From: Rhodococcus opacus
GTDB lineage: Bacteria > Actinomycetota > Actinomycetes > Mycobacteriales > Mycobacteriaceae
NCBI RefSeq assembly: GCF_012396235.1
Contig: NZ_JAAXPA010000021.1
Coordinates: forward strand, 62,001-126,000
Reading direction: 5' to 3'
Length of the DNA: 64,000 nt
Notes under the pieces: generated by a model
Told to the model about the DNA's origin: nothing
The model's input: the letters and a program-made list of their open reading frames with translations, nothing else
Database searches by the model: none
Part shown: positions 29,214 to 39,547 of the stretch, piece by piece
How positions within the stretch are numbered: the first letter of the stretch is position 1
Layout of the letters: each line of letters starts with the position of its first letter
Made by a program: the position numbers and the translations under genes

Positions 29214-29228
29214 GCCCTAGCACAGGGC
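29214..29228. terminator. Short hairpin after the lipoprotein gene
   Basis: GCCCT and AGGGC form a 5-bp stem with a 5-nt loop, five bases after the stop. It is a weak candidate. Confidence 0.3.
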
Positions 29229-29369
29229 TCCGACGACTTCTCGGTCGATCGGCGCGTCTGCGCGGCGCGGCGGCCCGGTTGTCCACAACCGACGGCCCAT
29301 CCACAGCCCTCTGGGTTTTCCCAGTTCGCCCGCCGTGCGGCGACGCGTCGACCCGTCAGAGTCTGATGC

Positions 29370-30509
29370 ATGACGACACCCGCATTCCCGCACGGTTCCG
29401 GTTTCTCCGACGATCCCGGCGGGGGACCGCCCCCGCACCAGCACACCGTCACGTTGTCCGCCCCGGGCGACCTTCTCGCCTCGGTTCCCGCACTGCTCGG
29501 ATTCCGGCCCGCCCGCTCGATCGTGGCGGTGTGTCTGTCCGGGGAGCGCAACCCGTCGGTCGGAGCCGTCATGAGACACGACTTGGTCCTCAGCGGCGGC
29601 GACGTGCCGACCCCGCCGATGTACGCGGCGTTGGGTCAGTTTGCCACCGTCTGTGAGAGGGAGCAGGCCACCGGGGTGCTCCTGGTGCTCGTCGACGACC
29701 GCTTCACCGACCCGGCCGCGATCGCCCTGGACGAGCTGTCCGCGATCGTCGAAGAATTCGAAGAGCTCCTCGACTTCACACCGACCGAACTTCTCGACGT
29801 GTTCGTCACGGCGGAGATCGCGGCCGGCCGCGAATGGTTCAGCCTCCTCGGCGGCGGTGAGTGCGGAGCCCAGTCCGATCCGACGTCGTCCCGGGTCGCG
29901 CTCGCGCGGGTCGTCGAGGGCAGGGCCATCCGTTCTTCGCGCGAGGAGCTGGAAGCCACCATCGAGGTGGGCCCGGTGCTCGAACGGATGCAGATCGCCG
30001 CCCTCATCGAACGTGGCCGTCAATCATCGCTTCTGCGAAGGGAATTGGCAGGACGATCGGCCACGCCGGAGCGTGGTCACCGTCTCGAACTCGAGCTCGT
30101 GCTGACACACGTCGCGCGGGTGTCGTCCGGGGAGCGGCTCCTCGCGCCGGAGTACGCGGAACTCGCGCTCGCACTGGAGAACGTCACCGTCCGGGACAGC
30201 GCGCTCGCTCTGGCCGTCGGCCCGTACGCCGACGACGCGGAGCAACTGTGGATTCTCCTCGCCCGCAACCTCCCGGATCCGGAACGCGCGAACCCGGCGG
30301 CGCTGCTCGGATACAGCGCCTACCTTCGTGGCGACGGGCCGTTCGCCGGCATCGCGCTGGCCGCCGCCCTGGACTCGGAGCCGGGGCACGTATTGGCCAC
30401 CCTGCTCGACGGTGCACTGCACTCCGGGCTCCGGCCGACCGAGGTGCGGGGCCTGGCCGACATCGGTTACGAGCGAGCCGAAGCGATCGGTGTCGTGCTG
30501 CCCCGCTGA
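29370..30509 (+). CDS. DUF4192-family protein
   Basis: A 379-residue cytoplasmic protein with the DUF4192 pattern: LSAPGDLLASVPALLGFRPA at the start, SIVAVCLSGERN, GVLLVLVDDRF, then ANPAALLGYSAYLRGDG and a C-terminal ALAAALDSEPGHVLATLL helix region. The family is confined to actinobacteria and has no known function. It is transcribed away from the lipoprotein gene intergenic region and converges on galE with only 19 bases between stops. Confidence 0.87.
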   Translation: MTTPAFPHGSGFSDDPGGGPPPHQHTVTLSAPGDLLASVPALLGFRPARSIVAVCLSGERNPSVGAVMRHDLVLSGGDVPTPPMYAALGQFATVCEREQATGVLLVLVDDRFTDPAAIALDELSAIVEEFEELLDFTPTELLDVFVTAEIAAGREWFSLLGGGECGAQSDPTSSRVALARVVEGRAIRSSREELEATIEVGPVLERMQIAALIERGRQSSLLRRELAGRSATPERGHRLELELVLTHVARVSSGERLLAPEYAELALALENVTVRDSALALAVGPYADDAEQLWILLARNLPDPERANPAALLGYSAYLRGDGPFAGIALAAALDSEPGHVLATLLDGALHSGLRPTEVRGLADIGYERAEAIGVVLPR

Positions 30510-30511
30510 AT

Positions 30512-30544
30512 CGCGGCCTGAGCCGGCGTCACCGGCGTGCCGCG
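30512..30544. terminator. Nested hairpin at the DUF4192/galE convergence
   Basis: CGCGGC/GCCGCG as the outer stem and GCCGG/CCGGC as the inner stem span the junction, with the galE stop codon in the loop. Probable shared terminator. Confidence 0.4.
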
Positions 30545-31521
30545 TGCGACCGGTCGCCCAGCTCCTGCAGGTAGGCCCACGCGTCGGCGACGATCTCGTC
30601 GAGGTCGGTGTGCTCCGGCCGCCACCCGAGCTCCGCGATTGCACGATCACTCGACGCCACCAGTACGGCGGGATCGCCTGCCCGGCGCGGTGCGTCCTCG
30701 ACCGCAATGGGGAGACCGGTGACCCGCGCGCACGCCGAGATGACTTCGCGCACACTGAAACCCGCACCACTGCCGAGATTGTAGATGCGGTGCCTGCCCT
30801 CGATCGACGACTCCAGTGCCAGCACGTGCGCCTCGGCGAGGTCGAGCACATGGATGTAGTCGCGGATCGCCGTTCCGTCCGGAGTCGGCCAGTCGGTGCC
30901 GAAGATCGAGATCTTCTCCCGCTGACCGAGCGCCACCTGGAGCACGAGAGGAATCAAATGCGTTTCGACGACCCGGTTCTCGCCGGCCGACTTGTACGCT
31001 CCCGCGACGTTGAAGTACCGCAGGCTGGTCGCCGCGAGCGAATGGGCCACCGAGTACGACGTGATGGCATGGTCGATCGCGAGTTTCGTCGCCCCGTACG
31101 GATTGGTGGGACGGGTCGGATCGGCCTCCGTGATCGGCGAGTGCTCCGGCTCGCCGTACGTCGCGGCGGTCGACGAGAACACGAGTTTCCGTGTCCCCGA
31201 ATGCCGCATGGCCTCGAGAAGCTCGAGCGTGGTGACGACGTTGCCGCGCCAGTACTTCTCCGGGTACTGGACGGACTCGCCGACGAGCGACTGCGCCGCG
31301 AAATGCAGAACGCCGTCGAAGCGGGGTGTGCCGCTCGTGCCGAGCACGTCCGACACCACCTCCGCGACGTCGCCCTCGACGAACTCGGCACCGAGCGGCA
31401 CCGCGTCGGCGTTACCCGTGGACAGGTCGTCGATGATGACGACCTCGTGTCCGCGTTCGAGCAGGACCGTGCTGCAGACGCTGCCGACGTAGCCGGCGCC
31501 GCCGGTGACCAGAAGTTTCAT
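30529..31521 (-). CDS. galE: UDP-glucose 4-epimerase
   Basis: A 330-residue extended short-chain dehydrogenase that interconverts UDP-glucose and UDP-galactose, feeding arabinogalactan and other cell-envelope glycans. The NAD site is GGAGYVGS (7-14), the active-site Ser is near 117 (FSSTAATYG), and the YxxxK pair is Tyr142/Lys146 ([10 protein letters not shown]). The C-terminal substrate region [15 protein letters not shown] is typical. It follows ideR on the same strand after three bases, as in the corynebacterial dtxR-galE operon. Confidence 0.96.
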   Translation of the reverse strand: MKLLVTGGAGYVGSVCSTVLLERGHEVVIIDDLSTGNADAVPLGAEFVEGDVAEVVSDVLGTSGTPRFDGVLHFAAQSLVGESVQYPEKYWRGNVVTTLELLEAMRHSGTRKLVFSSTAATYGEPEHSPITEADPTRPTNPYGATKLAIDHAITSYSVAHSLAATSLRYFNVAGAYKSAGENRVVETHLIPLVLQVALGQREKISIFGTDWPTPDGTAIRDYIHVLDLAEAHVLALESSIEGRHRIYNLGSGAGFSVREVISACARVTGLPIAVEDAPRRAGDPAVLVASSDRAIAELGWRPEHTDLDEIVADAWAYLQELGDRSHAARR

Positions 31522-31524
31522 CGA

Positions 31525-32217
31525 CTATCCCTGTACCTGCTTCACCTGGACGGCGTGTGCCATCTCCTCGGACAGATCGAACCCGCTGTGGCCGGGCACC
31601 GTGATGGTGACCGAACCGGGCTTGGTCTCGACGGTGACGCGCGCGTCCGGAACGACGCCCGCCTCGCGCAGCTGCCCGATGACGTCCGGATCCGACTGCA
31701 CGTGCTCCGCGAGGCGCCGGACGACGACAGCGGTCGGCTTGCCGGGCGGCACGTCCGTGAGCCGGATGAGCGTCTCGGGGGCGTCGACCGGGCGGTCCAG
31801 CCCGAGCAGCGCGAGCCCGGGAATAGGGTTGCCGTACGGCGAAGTAGTGGGGTTGTTGAGCACCTCCACGAGACGCCGCTCGACTTCCTCGCTCATGACG
31901 TGCTCCCAGCGGCACGCCTCCGCATGGACCTCTTCCCACTTGAGGCCGATGACGTCGACCAGCAGTCGTTCGGCGAGGCGGTGCTTGCGCATCACCGACA
32001 CCGCGAGTTCGCGGCCCTTCTCCGTCAGTTCCAGGTGGCGGTCACCGGCGACCAGGAGGAGACCGTCACGCTCCATCCGGGCAACGGTCTGGCTGACCGT
32101 GGGACCGCTCTGCTCGAGTCGTTCGGCAATACGTGCTCGAAGTGGGACGACGCCCTCTTCTTCCAAGTCATAGATCGTCCGGAGGTACATCTCCGTGGTG
32201 TCGACCAGATCCTTCAC
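31525..32217 (-). CDS. ideR: Iron-dependent repressor IdeR (DtxR family)
   Basis: A 230-residue iron-activated repressor. From the GTG at 32217 the metal ligands fall at the standard IdeR positions: Met10, Cys102, Glu105, His106 (primary site) and His79, Glu83, His98 (ancillary site), and the total length equals IdeR. That numbering, with AAGGGG eight bases upstream, is why I prefer 32217 to the GTG two codons earlier (32223). Domains are the winged helix (about 1-70), dimerisation (71-140) and a C-terminal SH3-like region. A TAGAAT -10 at 32247-32242 precedes it. No iron box was found in this window, so its targets lie elsewhere. Confidence 0.96.
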   Translation of the reverse strand: MKDLVDTTEMYLRTIYDLEEEGVVPLRARIAERLEQSGPTVSQTVARMERDGLLLVAGDRHLELTEKGRELAVSVMRKHRLAERLLVDVIGLKWEEVHAEACRWEHVMSEEVERRLVEVLNNPTTSPYGNPIPGLALLGLDRPVDAPETLIRLTDVPPGKPTAVVVRRLAEHVQSDPDVIGQLREAGVVPDARVTVETKPGSVTITVPGHSGFDLSEEMAHAVQVKQVQG

Positions 32218-32351
32218 ACTCACACCCCTTCGTCTCGGTTGATTCTACCGGTCATTGCCCGCCACCGGCGCCGTCCGTCCCCGCAGCGCGTCGGTGCCGG
32301 TCGTGCCGGGGTCTGCTCGCACCCTCCGCGGGGGACCAGTAGCGTGAGTTC

Positions 32352-33623
32352 ATGACCGCGTCGTTCAGTTCCGGGGAGGATTCGGCTGCACTGGTATCGC
32401 ACCGTGCAGTCGTGTGGAGTCCGGACTATCTCAGTTATCGGTGGAGTGCGGACCACCCGATGAATCCCACCCGGCTCGAGCTGACCATGTCGCTCGCCCG
32501 CAGCCTCGGGATTCTCGAAGGGGTCGAACTGTTGCGGCCCGACGCCGCCTCGGACGCAGACCTGTTGCGGATCCACACTCCCGCGTACGTCGAAGCAGTC
32601 AAGCAGGCCGGGCACTCGGCGACGTCGGGTGTGCTCGGTGCGGACGCCCCGCACGGGCTCGGCACCGAGGACAATCCGGTCTTCCCTCAGATGCACGAGG
32701 CGAGCGCGATCCTCGCGGGCGGTTCCCTCGCCGCGGCGCAGGAGATCGCAGCGGGACGCACACGCCGCGCGGTGAGTATCGGCGGTGGCATGCACCACGC
32801 GATGCCCGACTGGGCCTCCGGCTTCTGTGTGTACAACGATGTCGCCATTGCGATCTCCTGGCTGCTGGACCACGGTTTCGACCGGATCGCCTACATCGAC
32901 GTCGACGCGCACCACGGGGACGGGGTGCAGCACGCGTTCGCGCACGACCCCCGCGTCCTGACGATCTCGCTCCACCAGCATCCGGCGACGCTCTGGCCCA
33001 ACACAGGGTGGTCGAGCGAGGTCGGTGAGGGATCGGGGGAGGGCACCGCCGTCAACCTCCCCGTGCTGCCGGGCACCGTCGATGCGTTGTGGCTGCGCGG
33101 TTTCCACGCCGTCGTCCCGGGTGCACTCGCGTCGTTCCGGCCCCAGATCGTGATCAGCCAGTGCGGTGTCGACAGCCACCGCGAGGATCCGCTGGCCGAC
33201 CTCGCCCTGACCGTCGACGGCCAGCGGGCCGCGTTCCTCGCGATGCGTGATCTCGCCGACCGCTACGCCGAAGGACGCTGGCTCGCCGTCGGCGGCGGCG
33301 GTTACGGCCTCGTCCGCGTCGTCCCGCGCGCGTGGACCCACCTCATCGCCGCCGCGCTCGACCGCGAGATCGACACGCGCCGTGCCGTACCCGAGGCCTG
33401 GCAGGAGCGGGCGCACGCGCTCGCACCCAGCGTGGACCTGCCGGACACGATGGGCGACGGCGGCGAGGTCGACTACCGGCCCTGGGACGGTCCCGGTGGC
33501 ACACCGGAAACCGGGATCCCCTCGGTCGATCGCGCCCTGACGCGGATCGACTCGGCCGTCATCGCCACTCGCCGCGCCTGCTTCCCGCTACTCGGACTCG
33601 ACCCGGAGGATCCCCGTGACTGA
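32352..33623 (+). CDS. acuC: Histone-deacetylase-family protein AcuC (lysine deacetylase)
   Basis: A 423-residue zinc-dependent deacetylase. Catalytic features are SIGGGMHHAMPDWASGFCVYND (active-site His pair), IDVDAHHGDGVQ (zinc Asp and His), HQHPATLWPNTG and the C-terminal GGGGYGLVRVVPRAW (Tyr-bearing loop). AcuC-type enzymes remove acyl groups from lysines, notably reactivating acetyl-CoA synthetase. Its last eight bases overlap the start of the acetyltransferase fusion, so the deacetylase and the presumptive opposing acetyltransferase are co-translated. TAGCGT six bases before the ATG suggests a leaderless mRNA. Confidence 0.94.
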   Translation: MTASFSSGEDSAALVSHRAVVWSPDYLSYRWSADHPMNPTRLELTMSLARSLGILEGVELLRPDAASDADLLRIHTPAYVEAVKQAGHSATSGVLGADAPHGLGTEDNPVFPQMHEASAILAGGSLAAAQEIAAGRTRRAVSIGGGMHHAMPDWASGFCVYNDVAIAISWLLDHGFDRIAYIDVDAHHGDGVQHAFAHDPRVLTISLHQHPATLWPNTGWSSEVGEGSGEGTAVNLPVLPGTVDALWLRGFHAVVPGALASFRPQIVISQCGVDSHREDPLADLALTVDGQRAAFLAMRDLADRYAEGRWLAVGGGGYGLVRVVPRAWTHLIAAALDREIDTRRAVPEAWQERAHALAPSVDLPDTMGDGGEVDYRPWDGPGGTPETGIPSVDRALTRIDSAVIATRRACFPLLGLDPEDPRD

Positions 33624-36378
33624 GCCGACGGACGGCAGCGAGACCACCGACGGCATCCAGACGTCGGCGAGCGCGGAGACGTCGGGCGGCGCCGGGGCGG
33701 CGGTCAAGACCGAGGCGAAGGGGAAACCCGACGCCGCGCACAACTACCCGCGGCACTGGGTCGCCGACGTGCTGGCGGCGGACGGCGGAGCGGTGGCGTT
33801 ACGGCCGATCGTGCCGGAGGACGCGGACAAACTCGTCGCGTTCCACTCGAAGCTTTCCGAACGCACCCGCTATCTGCGGTATTTCGGCCCCTACCCGACC
33901 ATGTCGCAACGGGACATCGTTCATTTCACCACGGTCGATCACCACGACCGGGTGGCGTTCGTGGTGCTGCTCGGGGACGAGATCATCGCCGTCGGCCGGT
34001 ACGAGCGGCTCATCGGCGAGGGGGACGGCAAGTCCGCGGAGGTGGCGTTCGTCGTCGCCGACGCGCATCAGGGCCGCGGACTCGGGCCCATCCTGCTCGA
34101 GCATCTCGCCGCGGCAGCCGCGGAGAACGGCCTGACGATGTTCGTCGCCGAGGTTCTCGCCGAGAACCGGAACATGGTGACGGTGTTCCGCGAGGCGGGA
34201 TATCAGGTGAGCCGCAGCTTCGAGGGCGGAGTACTCAAGCTCGAGTTCGCGATCGACCCCACCGAAGCGATGGTGTCCGTGCGCAATTCCCGCGAGCGGG
34301 CCGCCGAGGCGCGCAGCATGCGCAACGTGCTCAGTCCGCGGTCGGTCGCGGTGATCGGTGCGTCCACCGACCGGGCGAAGGTCGGCAACGCCGTGCTGAC
34401 CAACCTGCTGCGGGCGGGATTCACCGGCCCGGTGTACCCGGTCAACGCCGAGCACCGTTCGGTCCACGGAGTGCGGGCGTACCCGTCGGTCCGCGACATC
34501 CCCGACGAGGTGGATCTCGCCGTCGTCGCGGTACCCGCCGAGTCGATCAACGCCGTCCTCGACGACTGCCTGGACAAGGGGGTCAAGGCACTCGTCGTCG
34601 TGTCGTCGGGATTCAGTGAAACCGGGATGGACGGACGGCAGTCCGAACGTCGCCTCGTCCACGCCGCCCGAGCGCACGGGATGCGGCTGATCGGTCCCAA
34701 CGCGCTCGGTGTGGCCAACAACGACAGCGAGGTCTCGTTGAACGCCACCCTCGCACCGGTGCTGCCCAGCCCGGGCAACGTCGGATTCTTCTGCCAGTCC
34801 GGCGCGCTCGGCATCGCGATCCTCGACGAGGCCGCGCGGAGCCGAATCGGATTGTCCGCCTTCGTCTCCGCGGGAAACCGCGCCGACGTCTCCGGCAACG
34901 ACCTCCTGCAGTACTGGGATTCGGATCCGGCCACCGAGGTGGTGCTGCTGTACCTGGAGAGCTTCGGCAACCCCCGCAAGTTCTCGCGCATCGCACGCCG
35001 GGTGGCACGGAACAAGCCGATCGTCGCGGTCAAGAGCGGCAGGCACGCCGTCCCGCCCGCATTGGCGGCCAGCGGTGGCGAGATGGACGATTCGATCGTC
35101 CGCGCCCTCTTCGAGCAGGCCGGTGTCGTGCAGGTCGGGTCGATCTCCCAGCTGTTCGACTGTGCGCTGCTGTTCGGATATCAGCCGCTGCCCGCGGGAC
35201 CCCGGCTCGCCGTGGTCGGGAACTCCACCGCTCTCGGTGTGCTCGCCGCGGACGCGGCACGCAGTGAGGGTCTGCAGGTCGGCGACCCCGTCGACCTCGG
35301 TCCGCAGGCCGGTCCCGAGGAGTTCGCGGCGGCCGTGCGGACGGCGCTCACGTCCTTCGACGTCGATTCGGTGATCGCCGTGTTCGTACCACCGGTCGCC
35401 GTTCCCGTCGAACCCTATGCCCAGGCGCTGCGGGAGGCGGTGCGGGACGCCGACAAACCCGTCCTCACGACGTTCCTCGCGGCGGAGGGTGTGCCCGACG
35501 TCCTGGCGGTCCGTGGTGAGGACGGGCACCCGACGCGCGGTTCGGTTCCCTCCTATCCCGGTCCGGAACGTGCGGCGCTGGCACTGGCCCGCGCCTGGCG
35601 GTACTCGGCGTGGAAGAGCAAACCGTCCTCGAAAGTGGTGCGCCCCAATGGGATCGATCCGGAGCGGGCGAAAACGATGGTCGACGGCTGGCTGGGGACG
35701 TCGTCCGGACGCTGGCTGTCGGACTTCGAGGCATCGCAACTCCTCGCGTGCTACGGCGTGAATGTCGTGGAATTCCGTTCCGCCACCACCGAAGACGAGG
35801 CCGTGCAGGCCGCCGAGGAATTGGGGTACCCGGTCGCGGTGAAGGCGACGGGGGAGCAGTGGCGGCACCGGCCGGACCTCGGTGGCGTCCGCCTCGATCT
35901 GGTCGGGCCCGATTCGGTCCGCTGGGCCTACCGCGACCTCGCCGCCGCGTCCGGTGAACCGCTACTCCACGTGCAGCGGATGGCCACGAAGGGAATCGGC
36001 TGTGTGGTGGGCGTCCAGGACGACCCGTCGTTCGGCTCGCTCATCTCGTTCGGGCTCGCCGGCGTGATCTCCGACCTCCTCGGCGACCGCGCCTACCGGG
36101 TCCTGCCCCTCACCGAGGACGCCGCAACGGAACTGATCGACGCACCGAAAGCCGCACCGCTGCTGTCCGGCTACCGCAGCGCGGTCCCGGTGAACAAATC
36201 GGCTCTCGTCGACCTCGTGCAGCGGATCTCGGCTCTCGCGGACGACCTCCCGGAGGTGCGGGAACTGGCCTGCGAACCCGTGCTCGCATCGGCCGAGGGC
36301 GCGCAGATCACCGATTCGCGTGTTCGGATCGGCCCGGAGCCCAGCGTCGCCGACCTCGGGCCCCGCCGCCTTCGCTGA
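33616..36378 (+). CDS. GNAT acetyltransferase fused to NDP-forming acyl-CoA-synthetase-like domain (Pat-type protein lysine acetyltransferase)
   Basis: A 920-residue fusion. After a disordered 40-residue head, residues about 50-215 form a GNAT domain (VVADAHQGRGLGPILLEHL is the acetyl-CoA loop). Residues about 235-690 match the CoA-binding and ligase domains of ADP-forming acetyl-CoA synthetases (SVAVIGASTDRAKVGNAVL; FFCQSGALGIAILDEA), and 700-910 are ATP-grasp-like. Where active synthetases have the phospho-His motif SHTG, this protein has ASGG (about 485-488), so the synthetase part is probably a sensor. Order is GNAT first, as in streptomycete Pat and reversed from Salmonella Pat. The GTG start overlaps acuC by eight bases. 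Confidence 0.92.
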   Translation: MTEPTDGSETTDGIQTSASAETSGGAGAAVKTEAKGKPDAAHNYPRHWVADVLAADGGAVALRPIVPEDADKLVAFHSKLSERTRYLRYFGPYPTMSQRDIVHFTTVDHHDRVAFVVLLGDEIIAVGRYERLIGEGDGKSAEVAFVVADAHQGRGLGPILLEHLAAAAAENGLTMFVAEVLAENRNMVTVFREAGYQVSRSFEGGVLKLEFAIDPTEAMVSVRNSRERAAEARSMRNVLSPRSVAVIGASTDRAKVGNAVLTNLLRAGFTGPVYPVNAEHRSVHGVRAYPSVRDIPDEVDLAVVAVPAESINAVLDDCLDKGVKALVVVSSGFSETGMDGRQSERRLVHAARAHGMRLIGPNALGVANNDSEVSLNATLAPVLPSPGNVGFFCQSGALGIAILDEAARSRIGLSAFVSAGNRADVSGNDLLQYWDSDPATEVVLLYLESFGNPRKFSRIARRVARNKPIVAVKSGRHAVPPALAASGGEMDDSIVRALFEQAGVVQVGSISQLFDCALLFGYQPLPAGPRLAVVGNSTALGVLAADAARSEGLQVGDPVDLGPQAGPEEFAAAVRTALTSFDVDSVIAVFVPPVAVPVEPYAQALREAVRDADKPVLTTFLAAEGVPDVLAVRGEDGHPTRGSVPSYPGPERAALALARAWRYSAWKSKPSSKVVRPNGIDPERAKTMVDGWLGTSSGRWLSDFEASQLLACYGVNVVEFRSATTEDEAVQAAEELGYPVAVKATGEQWRHRPDLGGVRLDLVGPDSVRWAYRDLAAASGEPLLHVQRMATKGIGCVVGVQDDPSFGSLISFGLAGVISDLLGDRAYRVLPLTEDAATELIDAPKAAPLLSGYRSAVPVNKSALVDLVQRISALADDLPEVRELACEPVLASAEGAQITDSRVRIGPEPSVADLGPRRLR

Positions 36379-36407
36379 CCGGTCACCCGGCCTCGCAGAC
36401 AGCGCAA

Positions 36408-36441
36408 CGCCGGTGCCGGTCGCGTACGACCGGCACCGGCG
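36408..36441. terminator. Strong hairpin between the Pat-like gene and sigB
   Basis: A 15-bp perfect stem (left arm CGCCGGTGCCGGTCG, right arm CGACCGGCACCGGCG) with loop CGTA lies between convergent genes, 29 bases after one stop and 22 before the other. Bidirectional terminator. Confidence 0.8.
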
Positions 36442-36463
36442 CTGATTCCGGTGGAGGTTCTCG

Positions 36464-37435
<972 letters not shown>

Positions 37436-37470
37436 GACTTGCCTCCTCATCGGTGGTGTCTCATATGGAT

Positions 37471-37499
37471 CAACGCACCGAAGGCCTGGGAAAGTTCCC
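37471..37499 (-). promoter_or_regulatory. Candidate SigE/SigH-type promoter of sigB
   Basis: On the minus strand GGGAACT (-35, 37499-37493) and CGTTG (-10, 37475-37471) are separated by 17 nt, matching the ECF consensus GGAAC-N16/17-CGTT known from mycobacterial sigB promoters. The start codon is about 30 nt downstream of the predicted transcription start. Confidence 0.6.
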
Positions 37500-37601
37500 G
37501 GCCGGTAATTTGTGAAGGCGCTGTGACCTGCGGGTTCCTCGATTCAGTCCTGAGAAGTTGCTGAGAACACGTATAAGGGCCACGGATCGGGAACCCGGCG
37601 G

Positions 37602-39080
37602 CTACGCGGGAAGCACGAGTCCGTGCCGGACGAGAGCGTGCACGAGCGGCACGGACGACTGCGCGAGTTCCTCGGCGTCGACGCCGTGGGCGGCGGCGAG
37701 AAGCTCGATCAGTTCGCCCAGCACGAGGCCGTCACCGCGCATGCCCGCGACGAGCGAGGCGACGAGATCGTCGACCTCGTGCTGCCACGCCGGGCCGTTC
37801 CCCCGGTGCAGCCGGGCGACCACCTGGTTCCATCCCTCGTCGCCGGGCAGGAACACCCGCTCCAGGGCGGTGCTCTCCTCGACACGGAAACGCGCGGTGA
37901 GCACGTCGTGGTCGCGCAGCCACGCCACCCGCTCGAAGTACGCGAGCGCCTCCGCGCCCAAGGGGTCGCTGAAGCCGTGGGTGAGATCCTCCGCCATCAG
38001 ATCGGTGGGTGCGTCGGTCCGGCGCAGGTAGACGAACCCGAAGCCGACCCCCTCGACGTTGGCGCTCGCGAGGTGATCCAGCCAGTCCTCGGCAATGGTC
38101 GCGGTGGCCGGGTCCCGGGTGTCGAGGCCGCCGTCCCGCATCCAGGTGCCGACGTACAGGGCCGGGTCCGCGACATCCCGCTGTACCACCCACGCATCGA
38201 TCCCGTAGGCGGGAAGCCAGGAGGCCACCCGGGCGCGCCAGTCCTCGCCCTCGACGTGGATCCAGGACGCCAGCAGCGCCGCCGTGCCGCCGGGCGCGAG
38301 ATAGTCGGCCACGCGGGAGATCATCAGCTCACTCGCGCCGTCGAGGTCGAGTCCGGAGTCGCGGTAGGTGTGACCCACCCGGGCGCGGCTGACGACGAAC
38401 GGCGGATTGGCCACGACCTGATCGAACGTGCGGCCCTCGACCGGATCGAACCACGACCCGGCGAGCAGTTCCATCTCTTCCTCGTTGAGTGCCGCCGTGA
38501 CGGCCGCCAGATCGACGGCACGGACGTTCAGGTCCGTGGCCGTGACCGAGTCGGCGTAGGACGCGCCGTGCAGGGCCTGGATGCCGCAACCGGTCCCGAC
38601 GTCGAGCAGCGTCCCGACCGGCGCGGTCGGGGTGGCCTGCAGCAGCGACAGCGACGCGTGCCCGACGCCGATGACGTGGTCGACGGGGGTCTCGCGGGGG
38701 CGGAGTGAGCCGTCGAGGTCGGAGAGCACCCAGCGGTTGCCCCCGCCGATGTCCATCGGACGAAGGTCGAGGGCTGCCCGGACGACGTCGCCGTCGGATT
38801 CGAGCAGGCCGGCCGCCACGGCGTCTTCGACCGGCAGCGGGGACAGCGCCGCGGCCACCTCGCTGACGGGACAGTCGTCGGTGAGAAGGAACAGGCGGAT
38901 CAGGGTGCCGAGTTCGCCGCAGGCCGCGCTGGCCCGGCGTACCGGGACCGGCTCGTTGCGGCTCAGCGCCGCATGGACCTCGGGGCCCAGCGCATCGAGC
39001 AGGGTGTCCGTGTCGTACCGGTTGCGGCGGAGGGCCGCACGCAGAGAGGGGCAGATCGACAGCAGCTCGTCACGGTTCAC
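37602..39080 (-). CDS. Class I SAM-dependent methyltransferase with extra N-terminal domain
   Basis: A 492-residue protein. Residues 1-130 are an accessory domain (RYDTDTLLDALGPEVHAAL). The central methyltransferase has the SAM motif LLDVGTGCGIQALHGAS and the catalytic VVANPPFVVS, the NPPF tetrad of enzymes that methylate an amide or exocyclic amine (HemK/RsmC-like). A long C-terminal region of about 200 residues follows. The NPPF motif suggests a glutamine side chain or an rRNA/tRNA base as target; the exact one is unknown. It is upstream of sigB on the same strand, separated by about 165 nt that contain the sigB promoter. Confidence 0.88.
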   Translation of the reverse strand: MNRDELLSICPSLRAALRRNRYDTDTLLDALGPEVHAALSRNEPVPVRRASAACGELGTLIRLFLLTDDCPVSEVAAALSPLPVEDAVAAGLLESDGDVVRAALDLRPMDIGGGNRWVLSDLDGSLRPRETPVDHVIGVGHASLSLLQATPTAPVGTLLDVGTGCGIQALHGASYADSVTATDLNVRAVDLAAVTAALNEEEMELLAGSWFDPVEGRTFDQVVANPPFVVSRARVGHTYRDSGLDLDGASELMISRVADYLAPGGTAALLASWIHVEGEDWRARVASWLPAYGIDAWVVQRDVADPALYVGTWMRDGGLDTRDPATATIAEDWLDHLASANVEGVGFGFVYLRRTDAPTDLMAEDLTHGFSDPLGAEALAYFERVAWLRDHDVLTARFRVEESTALERVFLPGDEGWNQVVARLHRGNGPAWQHEVDDLVASLVAGMRGDGLVLGELIELLAAAHGVDAEELAQSSVPLVHALVRHGLVLPA

Positions 39081-39110
39081 CCGTGCATTGTTGCAGCACG
39101 CCCGACCGCG

Positions 39111-39470
39111 TCAGCCCTCGATCGTGTGGTGCGGCGGCGCGGGCAGCGCGGTGGACGGCGACTCGCGGTGGTCGTACCGGCTGGGCTCGTCCTTGGTGCG
39201 CGGCGGGCGGTCGTTGGCGATGAGAACCGCGATCCACGGCAGCGGGATCGACACACCGATGATCGCCATCGAGATCCACGGGTTCTCCCAGATGCCGTAC
39301 GCCACCGCCGCGAAGATCAGCGCGGGGAACCGGAAGGACATGATGAGCAGGTACTTGCGGACACGGGCGCGATGTTGATCCTCGATGGATCGCGCCGCCT
39401 CGGTGATGAGAACCGGATTGCTCGGGGAGCCGGCGTCGTGGGACCCACCGAACCCTGCACTTCGTGCCAT
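39111..39470 (-). CDS. DUF3099 membrane protein
   Basis: A 119-residue protein: PVLITEAARSIEDQHRARVRKY, then two transmembrane helices (about 41-60 RFPALIFAAVAYGIW and 65-85 ISMAIIGVSIPLPWIAVLIA) and a short charged tail with YDHRES. The pattern is that of the actinobacterial DUF3099 family, of unknown function. It sits 30 bases from the methyltransferase start in the same direction and diverges from the DUF3039 gene. Confidence 0.85.
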   Translation of the reverse strand: MARSAGFGGSHDAGSPSNPVLITEAARSIEDQHRARVRKYLLIMSFRFPALIFAAVAYGIWENPWISMAIIGVSIPLPWIAVLIANDRPPRTKDEPSRYDHRESPSTALPAPPHHTIEG

Positions 39471-39547
39471 GACTCCACTGTTCCACTGTCGGGCGGCAAA
39501 TGCACACAGGGGGTGGGTTCGTCGGCCGGTTGCGGCATTATTGAGGG

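Noticed and set aside
35465-35868. Several short minus-strand frames inside the Pat-like gene
   Set aside because: No homology or start signals; they are shadows of the fusion gene.
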